DNA from: Candidatus Brocadia sp. WS118
GTDB lineage: Bacteria > Planctomycetota > Brocadiia > Brocadiales > Brocadiaceae
DNA length: 64,000 nt
Direction of reading: 5' to 3'
Assembly (NCBI GenBank): GCA_007618135.1
Contig: PHFX01000149.1
Coordinates: forward strand, 1-64,000
A program made the translations under genes and the position numbers. This document shows, piece by piece, positions 51,823 through 60,877 of the stretch. The notes under the pieces were generated by a model. It was not told the origin of the DNA. It ran no database searches and saw only the letters and a program-made list of their open reading frames with translations. How positions within the stretch are numbered: position 1 is the first letter of the stretch; every line of letters begins with the position of its first letter.

Positions 51823-52296
51823 ATGTCACAAGATATTTTAATTGATTTAAGTACTTTAGATTTAAATAAGAACGCAATTGATATTGAAACTATCCGCGCC
51901 GTAATACCTCACAGATATGAGATGGAACAGTTGAGCGGTATTATAAAATTTGATCCCGAACAAAAAATTATTGTAGGTTATAAAGATGTATCAGATAAAG
52001 AATTTTGGATTCGGGGGCATATCCCAGGCCGTCCCTTAATGCCAGGAGTATTGATGCTTGAAGCAGCTGCGCAGTTGTGTACTTATTATTACAAAAAGAC
52101 CACACAAGATGACCGGTTCCTTGGTTTCGGTGGCATCGACAAGGTTAAATTTCGAGGAAAAGTTATGCCAGGCGACAAGCTCATTTTAATTGCAAAAAAC
52201 AAGGAATTGCGTTCACGCAGAGCTATCTTTGATACCCAGGGAGTTGTGGATGGGAAGCTCGTATTTGAGGGTGTTATTATAGGAATGGTGGTGTAA
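51823..52296 (+). CDS. FabZ-type 3-hydroxyacyl-ACP dehydratase, divergent
   Basis: This 157-aa hot-dog protein has 'IRAVIPHRYEMEQLSGIIKF' at the start, the catalytic His in 'WIRGHIPGRPLMPGVLML' and the catalytic Glu in 'EAAAQLCTYYYKK'. 'GGIDKVKFRGKVMPGDKL' follows. It removes water from 3-hydroxyacyl-ACP. The ~20-residue N-terminal extension and the 'HRYEMEQLSG' form (usual 'HRYPFLLVD') set it apart from housekeeping FabZ and from the second fabZ at 62117. It resembles the FabZ variants of the proposed ladderane loci. It is transcribed alone, divergent from the metal-peptide genes. Confidence 0.86.
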   Translation: MSQDILIDLSTLDLNKNAIDIETIRAVIPHRYEMEQLSGIIKFDPEQKIIVGYKDVSDKEFWIRGHIPGRPLMPGVLMLEAAAQLCTYYYKKTTQDDRFLGFGGIDKVKFRGKVMPGDKLILIAKNKELRSRRAIFDTQGVVDGKLVFEGVIIGMVV

Positions 52297-52312
52297 AGAC
52301 AAAGGTATAATG

Positions 52313-53050
52313 CTAGCTCATCACTAAGGAACCCACATTGGTAATTCCAAAGATATCTTTAAATTGTTTAACAGAATAATCAGGCTTGATGTATTTGTCC
52401 CGCTCTTTCAGATATGCCCGATAATGTCTTCCCTGTTCAACCATTACCGTAATCATCCCTAATGACTTGCTTGCAATTAATTCATCATCTATCTTATCCC
52501 CAACACAAATAATTTCTTCCGGTTTTACATTATATCGTTGTATAACTTCTTTGAAATAGTCGTTCTTCGTTTGCCCATTAACTCTATCTGCAATAAAAAT
52601 ATCATCAAAATATCCATTTCTTAATCCGAGAACACGAATCTTCCGGTTTTGAATTTCTTTTTCCCCTGAGGTAACAAGAATTAGTTTATAACCTTGCACC
52701 CTAAGTTGTTTAAGAGTTTCAATTACACCGGGGAAGAGAGTGATACCGGTGATATCAATATGAATAAATGCGTCCCATAATTCCTTGATGCAGGTGTTTG
52801 GAAGATGGTGCGCGGTCACAATTTTTTCATAGATATTCACGGTTGTTCCATACTTTTCTTCCATCTCTAATTGCAGATGATACGCATCCTCTTCAGAACA
52901 AGGTATTAATCCAGCGATCATTTTTGCTGCATGTTTTCGTCCCTGCAATACAAGGGTGCCGCTGCAATCATACAGCGTATCATCTAAATCAAGAATAACC
53001 GCTTTAATATTTTGAGAATTTTGCATTATACCTGAATGCTTTACACGCAT
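52313..53050 (-). CDS. HAD-superfamily hydrolase (phosphatase)
   Basis: This 245-aa protein has HAD motif I 'AVILDLDDTLYDCSG' with the nucleophile Asp, motif II 'LILVTSGEKEI', a Lys in 'TKNDYFKEVI' and motif IV 'IICVGDKIDDELIASKSLG'. A four-helix cap lies between motifs I and II, as in phosphoglycolate phosphatase and 5'-nucleotidase-like enzymes. The substrate is unknown. It could also start at 53026 (MQNSQN). It follows the glucan phosphorylase by 73 bases on the same strand and may act on sugar phosphates. Confidence 0.85.
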   Translation of the reverse strand: MRVKHSGIMQNSQNIKAVILDLDDTLYDCSGTLVLQGRKHAAKMIAGLIPCSEEDAYHLQLEMEEKYGTTVNIYEKIVTAHHLPNTCIKELWDAFIHIDITGITLFPGVIETLKQLRVQGYKLILVTSGEKEIQNRKIRVLGLRNGYFDDIFIADRVNGQTKNDYFKEVIQRYNVKPEEIICVGDKIDDELIASKSLGMITVMVEQGRHYRAYLKERDKYIKPDYSVKQFKDIFGITNVGSLVMS

Positions 53051-53122
53051 GGGGAAATAAACTTTTCAGCAATGCGAGCGAGAAACCGGGCAATCATCAC
53101 GCGATTGGGTCGATGCATTTCC

Positions 53123-54850
53123 CTATCGTAAATACGCCTCTGTTACATATCGCCGCATCATATGGTTCGTGTTGAAATAATAAGCGATTTTGCTAATCGA
53201 ATTTTTCATAACCTTGATCCATTGGCTTCTGTCATGGTAATACATGGGAAGAATGAGGTTTTCCAGCTTGTAGTATAAGTCCTCAGCATCCGTTGCATCA
53301 TTAACAGGTATCAGCGATGACTCTACCGGCTTAGGGCCGATGGACCAGCCGGTTATTCCCTCGATGTGTCCCTCTATCCACCACCCATCCAGGATGCTAA
53401 AATTGATTACCCCATTGTGCGCTGCTTTCATACCGCTCGTACCCGATGCCTCCCGCGGACGTAAAGGCGTATTAAGCCATATATCAACTCCGGAAACAAG
53501 CTTTAAGGCTAGTTCAATACAATAATTTTTTAAAAATACGACTTTTATATTGTCATTAACGGTTTTTGTCATCTCAACAATTTTCTTGATAATATCTTTT
53601 CCAGGGGTGTCTTTTGGATGTGCCTTTCCTGAATAAATAATCTGAATCCTTCCTTTTTCACTAATTTTTAGAAGCCGTTCAAGGTTCAAAAATATTAAGT
53701 CTGCTCGTTTATACGAAGTAAATCTCCTTGCAAATCCAATTGTCAACACGTCCGGACGTATCTCTATCGCAGTATTTTTTTTTATGTAATCGACCAAACA
53801 GCCTTTTGCATGGAGGTGGGCTTCCCATATCTCTTCTTCGGGAATAATTTCTGATCGGACAAGCAACTCAGGTTCATTAGCCCAACCAGGGATATGTTTG
53901 TCGTACACGCGCTTAAAACTCTCACACGTCCAGGTAAATGAATGCACACCGTTGGTAATGGCATTAATTTCATAGCCAGGGAATAGATTTTTTGACACCT
54001 CACCATGCTTTTTCGCTACACCATTCACGTAGTTACTCAGATTGAGCGCAAGAAATGTCATATTTAAATAATGTTCTCCCCCGAGTCTTTTCAGTACCTC
54101 AAATGGAATTACCTCACCGAGCACTTTCTTTACCAGATCATAGGAAAACCGGTCATGACCTGCTTCAATGGGGGTATGGGTTGTGAAGACACACAAGTCT
54201 TTTACCTTGTTCGTATCCCAAATCCGATTTTCGTCCCAGACACTTTCAACATCGCGCTTGTTTAGCACAAGCAATTCCAGTGTCAAAAAACTGGCATGCC
54301 CTTCGTTCATATGGTACTTTTTGATGTGAAATCCAAGGGCATGAAGCATGCGTACGCCGCCAATGCCAAGTACGATCTCCTGTTTCAGCCGGTAATGCAC
54401 ATCACCACCATACAAAACGGCGGTAATTTCCCTGTCTTCTTTTGTATTCTCTTCAACATCGGTATCGAGGTACAATACGTTTACTTCTCCACCAGTAATA
54501 CTTCGTACGGTATAGCACCATGCCTGGATATAAACATTGCGCCCTTCGATTTGAATTTTAACCTTTTTCGGCAAGCGAACCATAAACCTGGATGGGTCCC
54601 AGTCTACCGGATATTCAACTTGTCTTCCTTCACCGTCAATATCCTGAGAAAAGAAACCCTTCTTTGAGATCAGGGTAACGGCAACAATCGGAATCTCTAA
54701 ATCAGCGCTTGATTTTATGGTGTCTCCCGCCAATACGCCGAGACCCCCGCTATACGTAGGAATATCATTGGTCAAACCGATTTCCATAGAAAAGTAGGCA
54801 ATCGTTGCATTGTTGTTAGTCATGGGTATTCGGACAGGTATACTGGTCAT
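53123..54850 (-). CDS. glgP: Alpha-glucan phosphorylase (short GT35 type)
   Basis: The protein is 575 aa and belongs to the shorter GlgP form without the long N-terminal regulatory domain. 'TIAYFSMEIGLTNDIPTYSG', 'GLGVLAGD', 'KKYHMNEGHASFLTLELL', 'FTTHTPIEAGHDRF', 'INAITNGVHSFTW' and 'GFARRFTSYKRADLIF' are in order. The pyridoxal-phosphate site is 'EASGTSGMKAAHNGVINFS'. It phosphorolyses glycogen-like glucans to glucose-1-phosphate. Anammox cells store glycogen, so this fits. It is not obviously part of lipid synthesis. Confidence 0.92.
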   Translation of the reverse strand: MTSIPVRIPMTNNNATIAYFSMEIGLTNDIPTYSGGLGVLAGDTIKSSADLEIPIVAVTLISKKGFFSQDIDGEGRQVEYPVDWDPSRFMVRLPKKVKIQIEGRNVYIQAWCYTVRSITGGEVNVLYLDTDVEENTKEDREITAVLYGGDVHYRLKQEIVLGIGGVRMLHALGFHIKKYHMNEGHASFLTLELLVLNKRDVESVWDENRIWDTNKVKDLCVFTTHTPIEAGHDRFSYDLVKKVLGEVIPFEVLKRLGGEHYLNMTFLALNLSNYVNGVAKKHGEVSKNLFPGYEINAITNGVHSFTWTCESFKRVYDKHIPGWANEPELLVRSEIIPEEEIWEAHLHAKGCLVDYIKKNTAIEIRPDVLTIGFARRFTSYKRADLIFLNLERLLKISEKGRIQIIYSGKAHPKDTPGKDIIKKIVEMTKTVNDNIKVVFLKNYCIELALKLVSGVDIWLNTPLRPREASGTSGMKAAHNGVINFSILDGWWIEGHIEGITGWSIGPKPVESSLIPVNDATDAEDLYYKLENLILPMYYHDRSQWIKVMKNSISKIAYYFNTNHMMRRYVTEAYLR

Positions 54851-54896
54851 CCTTTCATTGAATTGAAGAGTTAATGATCGAATAATTACTTACATA

Positions 54897-56330
54897 CTAA
54901 TGTATGGGTTTATCAACAACTGCATGAGCAGCTTCTCGTATCGACTCAGACAGGGTGGGGTGAGGGAAAATCGTGTTTAGCAATTCATAAGCTGTTCCTT
55001 CGAGGATAGTAGCAAGCGACATACCCCACATCAATTCACCTACATTAGGACCTATGGCATGTACCCCTAATATTTCGCCGTATTTATCATCTGAAATAAT
55101 TTTTAAAAATCCATCTTCATAATCGCCGTCGATAATTGCCTTGCTGTTGGCAATAAGAGGAAATTTACCTACTTTTGTTTTATGTCCTCTCTTCTCCGCC
55201 TCCTCCTGGGTAAGCCCTATGCTCGCCACCTGTGGAAAACAATACGTCACTGCTGGTATCCCTTGATAATTAATCGGCATGGTTTCTTTTCCTGCAATGC
55301 GAGAAACGGCAAGCAATCCTTGATTTAATGCCTTATGGGCAAGAAGGGGGGGGCCGGTAATATCTCCCACAGCAAAGAGGTTTCTTTGGCTTGTTTCCAT
55401 AACCTCATTCGTTTGCAGATATTTTCCCTGGTAATTCACTGACAATTTTTCTATTCCGGTATTCGTCAAGGCTGGTGTTCTGCCTAATGCAAGGAGGAGA
55501 AGGTCAGCTTTTAGAAATTCTTCATCTTCACCTGTGGTGGCAGGGGGGTGAAGCATATCGTCTTTTCTCCGTATTCCCACCCTTACGCCGTTATCAATTA
55601 TAACCTTTTCTAAGGAGGTGTTTGTTAAAACGTTTATACCTCTCCTCCTGAAGATTTTTTGTAACGTTGAACTAACCTCTTTGTCCTCTGCCGGAAGGAT
55701 ATCACCGAAAAATTCAAGGATCGTTACCTTCGTTCCCAAAATATTAAAGAGATGCGCAAATTCAGTTCCAACGGCACCGCCACCCGCTATAACGATGGAT
55801 TTAGGGATTTCTTCCCTTAATAAGATATCATTACTGGTAAGAACGTATTTATTGTCGTGCGTGATATTCTTGGGAATGGAAGGGACGGATCCGGTAGCCA
55901 GGATAACGTTTTTTGCTGTGATTCTACGAATGTCTGTTCCGTCTTTTTTTATTAAAACAGTATTTGGTGATATGAGTTGTCCTTCGTCCTGAAAAACCTC
56001 AACTCGATTTTTTTTGAGGAGAAACTGAACGCCCTGAAACAATCTTGTAATGACAGCCTCTTTTTGCCGATGCAACTGCGCATAATTAATTTCTACTTTA
56101 TCGGCCGTAATTCCAAATTCTTTCGCCCTGAGAAAACGCGTATAAAGGTCAACTGAATGGAGAAGCACCTTTGTTGGAATACAGCCCCAATGCAAGCAGG
56201 TACCACCAACCTTGTCTTTCTCGACAAGAGCGGTTTTTATTCCAAGTTGAGCGGCTCTTATCGCCGCAGAATAACCGCCTGGTCCACCACCAATGACTAC
56301 GAGATCAAAGGCAGAGTTTTCCTCAGGCAA
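54897..56330 (-). CDS. lpd: Dihydrolipoamide dehydrogenase
   Basis: This 477-aa flavoprotein has the FAD site 'DLVVIGGGPGGYSAAIRAAQ', the redox disulfide in 'KVGGTCLHWGCIPTKVLL', the NAD site 'SIVIAGGGAVGTEFAHLFNI' and the C-terminal His-Glu pair in 'NTIFPHPTLSESIREAAHA'. It reoxidises dihydrolipoyl groups of 2-oxoacid dehydrogenases or the glycine system. No E1/E2 genes are adjacent. The start is a TTG at 56330, just after the stop of a 42-codon gene whose 3' end carries its GGAGGG ribosome site, so the two are coupled. Confidence 0.92.
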   Translation of the reverse strand: MPEENSAFDLVVIGGGPGGYSAAIRAAQLGIKTALVEKDKVGGTCLHWGCIPTKVLLHSVDLYTRFLRAKEFGITADKVEINYAQLHRQKEAVITRLFQGVQFLLKKNRVEVFQDEGQLISPNTVLIKKDGTDIRRITAKNVILATGSVPSIPKNITHDNKYVLTSNDILLREEIPKSIVIAGGGAVGTEFAHLFNILGTKVTILEFFGDILPAEDKEVSSTLQKIFRRRGINVLTNTSLEKVIIDNGVRVGIRRKDDMLHPPATTGEDEEFLKADLLLLALGRTPALTNTGIEKLSVNYQGKYLQTNEVMETSQRNLFAVGDITGPPLLAHKALNQGLLAVSRIAGKETMPINYQGIPAVTYCFPQVASIGLTQEEAEKRGHKTKVGKFPLIANSKAIIDGDYEDGFLKIISDDKYGEILGVHAIGPNVGELMWGMSLATILEGTAYELLNTIFPHPTLSESIREAAHAVVDKPIH

Positions 56331-56331
56331 A

Positions 56332-56460
56332 TTATCCCTCCTTTTTCCAGGTGAATAGAATAACGAATATCAGTGCAATGGCAATGATCATAATTGCCTT
56401 TGGGCTAATATCAGGGATGATTGATTTTTCCATAGACAAAGATAATAATTTACCGATCAT
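56332..56460 (-). CDS. 42-aa single-span membrane peptide
   Basis: The frame MIGKLLSLSMEKSIIP continues into a hydrophobic span 'KAIMIIAIALIFVILFTW' and ends 'KKEG'. AGGAGG(T) stands eleven bases before the ATG at 56460, and the stop is two bases from the lpd start, so the peptide is very probably translated. No family is known to me. It could tether a partner to the membrane. Confidence 0.65.
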   Translation of the reverse strand: MIGKLLSLSMEKSIIPDISPKAIMIIAIALIFVILFTWKKEG

Positions 56461-56586
56461 AGCGACTTTACCTCCTTCTTTTTAAGACTTAAAATTTATC
56501 ACATAAAAAATTCGACTTTTCCAGCAAACTCTTCAATCCAATAAAAAATGTCTTTCATGAAATTTCTACCGAACAAAAAACCATAC

Positions 56587-56629
56587 TATAAAGGCACATC
56601 AACCCTTACCTATTTGATGTGCCTTTATA
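56587..56629 (-). terminator. Terminator of the ladderane-type core operon
   Basis: Perfect 16-bp arms 'tataaaggcacatcaa' and 'ttgatgtgcctttata' with an 11-base loop are followed on the minus strand by a T-rich run. It lies 33 bases after the radical SAM stop and separates the core operon from lpd. Confidence 0.88.
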
Positions 56630-56661
56630 AACTCTTAAGTACAAAAACTAGCTAAACTGAA

Positions 56662-58122
56662 TTATGACGTTACAGCCTCCATGACTGGTTTTGAGACAGT
56701 TGTAGTGCTCGATTTGTAGCAATCTTTATAATAGTCACCTGAATCGTACAATTCCTTTAAATTCTGTAAGACCTGTTCAAACACTTGCTTCCAGTCAGAA
56801 CCTACCCTGAAGGCAAACATGGAGTTTCTCGGATTTTTCGTCGTCTTAATCGAATTTCTGAAACGCATCCTCAAGTTATCGCCTGCGTAAATATGATCAT
56901 AGACATATTGCATACCTTCTATAAAATCTTCCAGGGTCATGTCTACCAAGCGATGAACCACATGGGCCGTGTCATAGTATTGCCAATCCTCAGGATAATT
57001 CTTCCTGAAAATCCTCTTTTCCGAATCTAGTCTTGCATAGAGTTGTGTCTTAGGGAAGGGGCAGTTGATGCCAAAGGTAAGAATGTCAATATTATTCTCC
57101 AATATGAACTCAGTCATTCTCTTAAAGGAGTCTTTATCATCTCCGTCTGCTCCAAATACAACTGAACCCCAAACGACTAAGCCGGCGTTGTGTATTTTCT
57201 GAATACAATCAAAATAACTGTCCGTGCCTAACTTAAGGTTTACCCGTTTATTCATCTTCTCAAGAACGGCTTCATTGGTGGACTCAATACCGATGAGCAT
57301 ACCAAAATTGCCGCTTTTTGCCATATAGTCTAACGTTTCAGGGTCTTGGGAGATATTTAAGGCAGTGAACCCTAACCAGTCCTTATGTATGCCGCGATCC
57401 ACCATTCCTTTAAAAAGATCTCTCGCCCTCTGGTTTGACTGTTTTCCATGCCCATAGAAGTTATCCTCTGCAAGCATTAAACCCTTATAATCTGTGGCCT
57501 CCATCTCCGCAAGAACGTCCTCGTAAGGTCTTTCCCTGAATTTTCTGCCCTGAAAAGTAGGTACACTGCAGAAATCACAGTAGTTCGGGCATCCTTTCGT
57601 TGTGACAATAGAAGAAAACTTATAGTTATATTTCTTCTTCATGAGTTCCCGATTTGGATATACCTTTTTCATCAAGCTGAGGGGGGGCAATCCTCCTTGA
57701 TAAATCTTCTTCAATTTTCCTGCTTCAAAATCTTTTATAACCTGGGGCCATACCTCTTCTGCTTCACCGACAAAGACGGAGTCAGCATAATTTGCCGCTT
57801 CTTCAGGCATCACGGATGCGTGTATCCCACCCATGATTACCGTCATACCTTTCTTCCTGCAAGCCTCAGCAATTTTATAAGCCCGGGGAGATTGATAGGT
57901 AACTGCGGTAATACATACCAGATCAACAGGTTTAAAGGTAAGTTCGCCGTTATCATCAATTGCCAATTCCAGATTCTCGTCAATAACATCAAAATCCCAA
58001 TCGCCTGGTGTAAGCGCAGCAACATAAGCAAGATTCAAAGGCATCTGAACTATTACGGTAATACTCTCTTCACCATGTCTACCCGGTTTGTGTGGGTTAA
58101 TCAACATCATTTTCCTTTTCAT
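56662..58122 (-). CDS. B12-binding-domain radical SAM enzyme (class B type)
   Basis: The protein is 486 aa. The N-terminal ~140 residues form a cobalamin-binding-like fold: 'MMLINPHKPGRHGEESITVI', 'YVAALTPGDWDFDVIDENLE', 'MTVIMGGIHASVMPEEAANY' and 'ADSVFVGEAEEVW'. The radical SAM core then has the cluster motif in 'TTKGCPNYCDFCSVPTFQGR' (CxxxCxxC) and 'LMLAEDNFYG'. The C-terminal ~120 residues are helical. Relatives include HpnP and BchE-type enzymes, which do difficult C-C and C-H chemistry. In the proposed ladderane loci an enzyme of this class is a prime candidate for ring formation; this is hypothesis. The ribosome site GGAGGT overlaps the stop of the upstream desaturase-like gene. Confidence 0.88.
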   Translation of the reverse strand: MKRKMMLINPHKPGRHGEESITVIVQMPLNLAYVAALTPGDWDFDVIDENLELAIDDNGELTFKPVDLVCITAVTYQSPRAYKIAEACRKKGMTVIMGGIHASVMPEEAANYADSVFVGEAEEVWPQVIKDFEAGKLKKIYQGGLPPLSLMKKVYPNRELMKKKYNYKFSSIVTTKGCPNYCDFCSVPTFQGRKFRERPYEDVLAEMEATDYKGLMLAEDNFYGHGKQSNQRARDLFKGMVDRGIHKDWLGFTALNISQDPETLDYMAKSGNFGMLIGIESTNEAVLEKMNKRVNLKLGTDSYFDCIQKIHNAGLVVWGSVVFGADGDDKDSFKRMTEFILENNIDILTFGINCPFPKTQLYARLDSEKRIFRKNYPEDWQYYDTAHVVHRLVDMTLEDFIEGMQYVYDHIYAGDNLRMRFRNSIKTTKNPRNSMFAFRVGSDWKQVFEQVLQNLKELYDSGDYYKDCYKSSTTTVSKPVMEAVTS

Positions 58123-58126
58123 AAAT

Positions 58127-59581
58127 TTACCTCCACTTCTCCATGATTAAATTAGCTACACCCCATCCAGAAGACACAACAGCACAAATTCCAGGACCCG
58201 GTCGCGTCCAATGACCGGTTAAATACAGATTTTCAATTGGCGTCTGTTGAGGAAGTCTATTATCCCCTATTTGATCCACACTAACCTCCCATCCGTAAGC
58301 GGCCCCATCGGTATTTAACGTGTATCGCTCTAAAGTTTTTGGGGTAGCCGCCTCAATCACTTCAATATATTTTTTTATATCAGGAAGGTATTTTTCTATT
58401 CGGTTTATTGTGTCTGCGATTAAACTTTCTTTAAAAGATTTCCAATTCGTAATATCTTTATACTTCTCTTTCATAAGATAAACTACCACAGAAATTATCT
58501 GTTTGTCCTGCGGAGCAAGCGTTGGACATATTGACGTGGGAATTGAAACATACAACCATTCAGCATCGCGGTAACTGGCATCCGTGGCAGTATGATAAAA
58601 TCCCCTTTTTAATTTGCGTAAATCGGCGCCTTTGCCAATACCTAAATATAAAAGGGAAAAGGAGCAACTTTCCCTCATTTCTTCAATACTGCTAAGGAAC
58701 GATGTCTCTAATTTACCGTCTAGTAATTCAAAAAAAGTCTGCCGGACATCAATATTCGAGACAACTAACTTCGCCGGTATCTCTCTTCCACCTTGCAATT
58801 TAACGCCACGAGCGTTTTTTGCATCAGAGAGAATTTTTTCGGCTTTGCATGATAGCATAATATGCCCGCCAAAATCAATAAATTTCTTAAAAATTGCATT
58901 AGCAAACTCTTGCGTACCACCAACCGGGAAAAAAGCGCCGTCTTTGAGATAGTTGATCATCATTTGACACATACCAATAGCAGAAGCTTGAGCAGGGGGG
59001 AGGCCTATGTAACCCCATTGACCGGAAAGTATCATCTTGATCTCATCGTTGAAGAAAAAAGTATCCAACATATCGCGATAGGTCATGTTTTTGTATTTAT
59101 CAATAATCTGGCTTTTCTCATGGTTGAAAGTAGCGCGATAGAGTTTTACAAATTCTTGAAAAAAATTCTTTATGTTACTTTTCTCCAAGGGGAATCGGTC
59201 TTGCAACCGGATGGTATACTCATCCAAATCGGCTGGAATTTCAATGCTAAAATTGGGGAAAATTAGATGATCCATCGGATCGAGGGGATAAAATGCCATC
59301 TCTATCGCCAGCGTCTTAAAGCAGCGGCCAACAATACCCCATTTTCCACATCCTCCAATATGATGAACTGCCGCATCAAAATTGAAACCTTTTCTTTTAA
59401 AGGACGTACAATAACCACCAGGGATAGAATGTTGTTCTATGATGAGTACCTTTTTGCCGGTTTTGGCAAGAAATGCACCGCAAACCAAACCAGCTACGCC
59501 GGCGCCAATTACAATTGCGTCATAAGAAGGATACAATGCATCTTTTTTTGTGGATTGAATGCATCGGCTGGGAAGTATCAT
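58127..59581 (-). CDS. Phytoene-desaturase-like (CrtI/CrtN family) FAD oxidoreductase
   Basis: The protein is 484 aa. The FAD motif 'DAIVIGAGVAGLVCGAFLAK' is followed by 'KVLIIEQHSIPGGYCTSFKR' and 'GFNFDAAVHHIGG', 'FFPVGGTQEFANAIFKKFID' in the middle, and the C-terminal FAD contact 'IENLYLTGHWTRPGPGICAV'. CrtI relatives dehydrogenate or isomerise polyenes. Carotenoid genes are absent here, and the neighbours are fatty-acid-type, so an acyl substrate is likely. A role in making the polyunsaturated precursor of ladderanes has been proposed for such genes. The start overlaps the end of the KSbeta gene; coupling replaces a clear ribosome site. Confidence 0.88.
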   Translation of the reverse strand: MILPSRCIQSTKKDALYPSYDAIVIGAGVAGLVCGAFLAKTGKKVLIIEQHSIPGGYCTSFKRKGFNFDAAVHHIGGCGKWGIVGRCFKTLAIEMAFYPLDPMDHLIFPNFSIEIPADLDEYTIRLQDRFPLEKSNIKNFFQEFVKLYRATFNHEKSQIIDKYKNMTYRDMLDTFFFNDEIKMILSGQWGYIGLPPAQASAIGMCQMMINYLKDGAFFPVGGTQEFANAIFKKFIDFGGHIMLSCKAEKILSDAKNARGVKLQGGREIPAKLVVSNIDVRQTFFELLDGKLETSFLSSIEEMRESCSFSLLYLGIGKGADLRKLKRGFYHTATDASYRDAEWLYVSIPTSICPTLAPQDKQIISVVVYLMKEKYKDITNWKSFKESLIADTINRIEKYLPDIKKYIEVIEAATPKTLERYTLNTDGAAYGWEVSVDQIGDNRLPQQTPIENLYLTGHWTRPGPGICAVVSSGWGVANLIMEKWR

Positions 59582-59584
59582 GAA

Positions 59585-60826
59585 TTATGGTTTGTATTTG
59601 GAGATAATTAAGGACGAATTGTTTCCCAATCGCGAGAAGGTGTTGATAAGGACATTTTTGACGGGTAAGACCCTTGCGATATTGGCTACATAGTCTAAAT
59701 CACATTCAGGATCTCGTTCTTTATAATTGATTGTGGGTGGTACTGTATGAGTATTGATGGACATTATTGCAGCTATTGTTTGCAACGCCCCTGAGGCGTC
59801 ATAGCATTCACCGGTCATAGATTTTATGGCGCTTACCGGAATAAGAGTTGCCCGCATCCCAAAAACTTCTTTGATGACCTTTGTTTCCATTGCGTCACCA
59901 TAAGTACCAGAATAAGCATTTGCCGATAGGTAAGAAATGTCATTTAACGTCAGATTTGCATCATGAATGGCGCTCATCATGGCTCGTTTGTTGCCGTCTA
60001 TCTGAAAATCCCTACTAATGGCCATTTTCGGGTCAAATGCGGTACCGTACCCTTTTATTTCAGCATAAATATGCGCATTTCGCTTCAGTGCATTCTCTAA
60101 GGTTTCCAGAATAACCAAGGCGGAGGCTTCGCCAATAACCATTCCGTTGCGTCTTTTATCAAAGGGTGCGGAGATTTCCTGGCTTCCATCCTTACTCCCC
60201 GATAATATCTTTGAATTATGCGCACCCCAAAAGATGTCATGTGTTAAACCATGCACACCGCCGGCGATTACAGCCTTTACCCGGCCCATTCGAAGAAAAT
60301 CAGAGGCATAGATAATTGCATCTACACTGCTTGTTACGCCGTTTGAGATGGTGGTATTCAACCCCGTAGCTTTACAAAAGATTGAAGCGCGGCTGGCAGG
60401 GGCGTTCAATACGGTATTGGGGAAATCCATAGGATTCACATAATTAGGGCCTTCACGCAAAGACTGAAAATCGAAGGAACTAATGCTGTCAATGCTTCCG
60501 TAAGTCGAGCCAACGACAATGCCCAATTCATCACCAGTGTAAGTATTATTTTCTAAATTAGCATCTTTTATGGCGAGAATGGTTGCAGACGACACAAGAA
60601 GGGAAGTTCTATCAATATGCCGTATTCCCTTTTGTCCAAGGTAAACCTTTGCATCAAAATCTGAAATTTCACCAGCCTGTTTGCTATGAAATTTACTTAC
60701 ATCAAACAAGGTAATGGGTTTAATGCCCGATACACCATTGGTTAAATTATTCCAAAAAGCTTCTTTATTGCTGCCAACCGGCGATATAACAGATACACCG
60801 GTAACAACAATTCTTGTTTTTTCCAT
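59585..60826 (-). CDS. Ketosynthase-like protein lacking the catalytic triad (KSbeta / chain-length-factor-like)
   Basis: This 413-aa FabF-fold protein aligns along its length with the neighbour at 60878. Where active enzymes have the nucleophile Cys (TACA), it reads 'TISNGVTSSVDAI'. The first His (HGTGT) is replaced in 'SANAYSGTYGDAMETK', and the second His (MGH) is Glu in 'SMTGECYDASGALQ'. All three catalytic residues are gone while the fold motifs ('RIVVTGVSVISPVGSNKEAF', 'PFDKRRNGMVIGEASALVIL', 'SRLGNNSSLI') remain. This is how chain-length factors of type II polyketide systems look. It probably pairs with the active KS as a heterodimer. The start at 60826 is chosen for the AGAGG site. 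Confidence 0.85.
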   Translation of the reverse strand: MEKTRIVVTGVSVISPVGSNKEAFWNNLTNGVSGIKPITLFDVSKFHSKQAGEISDFDAKVYLGQKGIRHIDRTSLLVSSATILAIKDANLENNTYTGDELGIVVGSTYGSIDSISSFDFQSLREGPNYVNPMDFPNTVLNAPASRASIFCKATGLNTTISNGVTSSVDAIIYASDFLRMGRVKAVIAGGVHGLTHDIFWGAHNSKILSGSKDGSQEISAPFDKRRNGMVIGEASALVILETLENALKRNAHIYAEIKGYGTAFDPKMAISRDFQIDGNKRAMMSAIHDANLTLNDISYLSANAYSGTYGDAMETKVIKEVFGMRATLIPVSAIKSMTGECYDASGALQTIAAIMSINTHTVPPTINYKERDPECDLDYVANIARVLPVKNVLINTFSRLGNNSSLIISKYKP

Positions 60827-60877
60827 CATCAACCTCTGTTTAACAATGCAGATTCAGTTCCAGAGAACTGTTTGATT

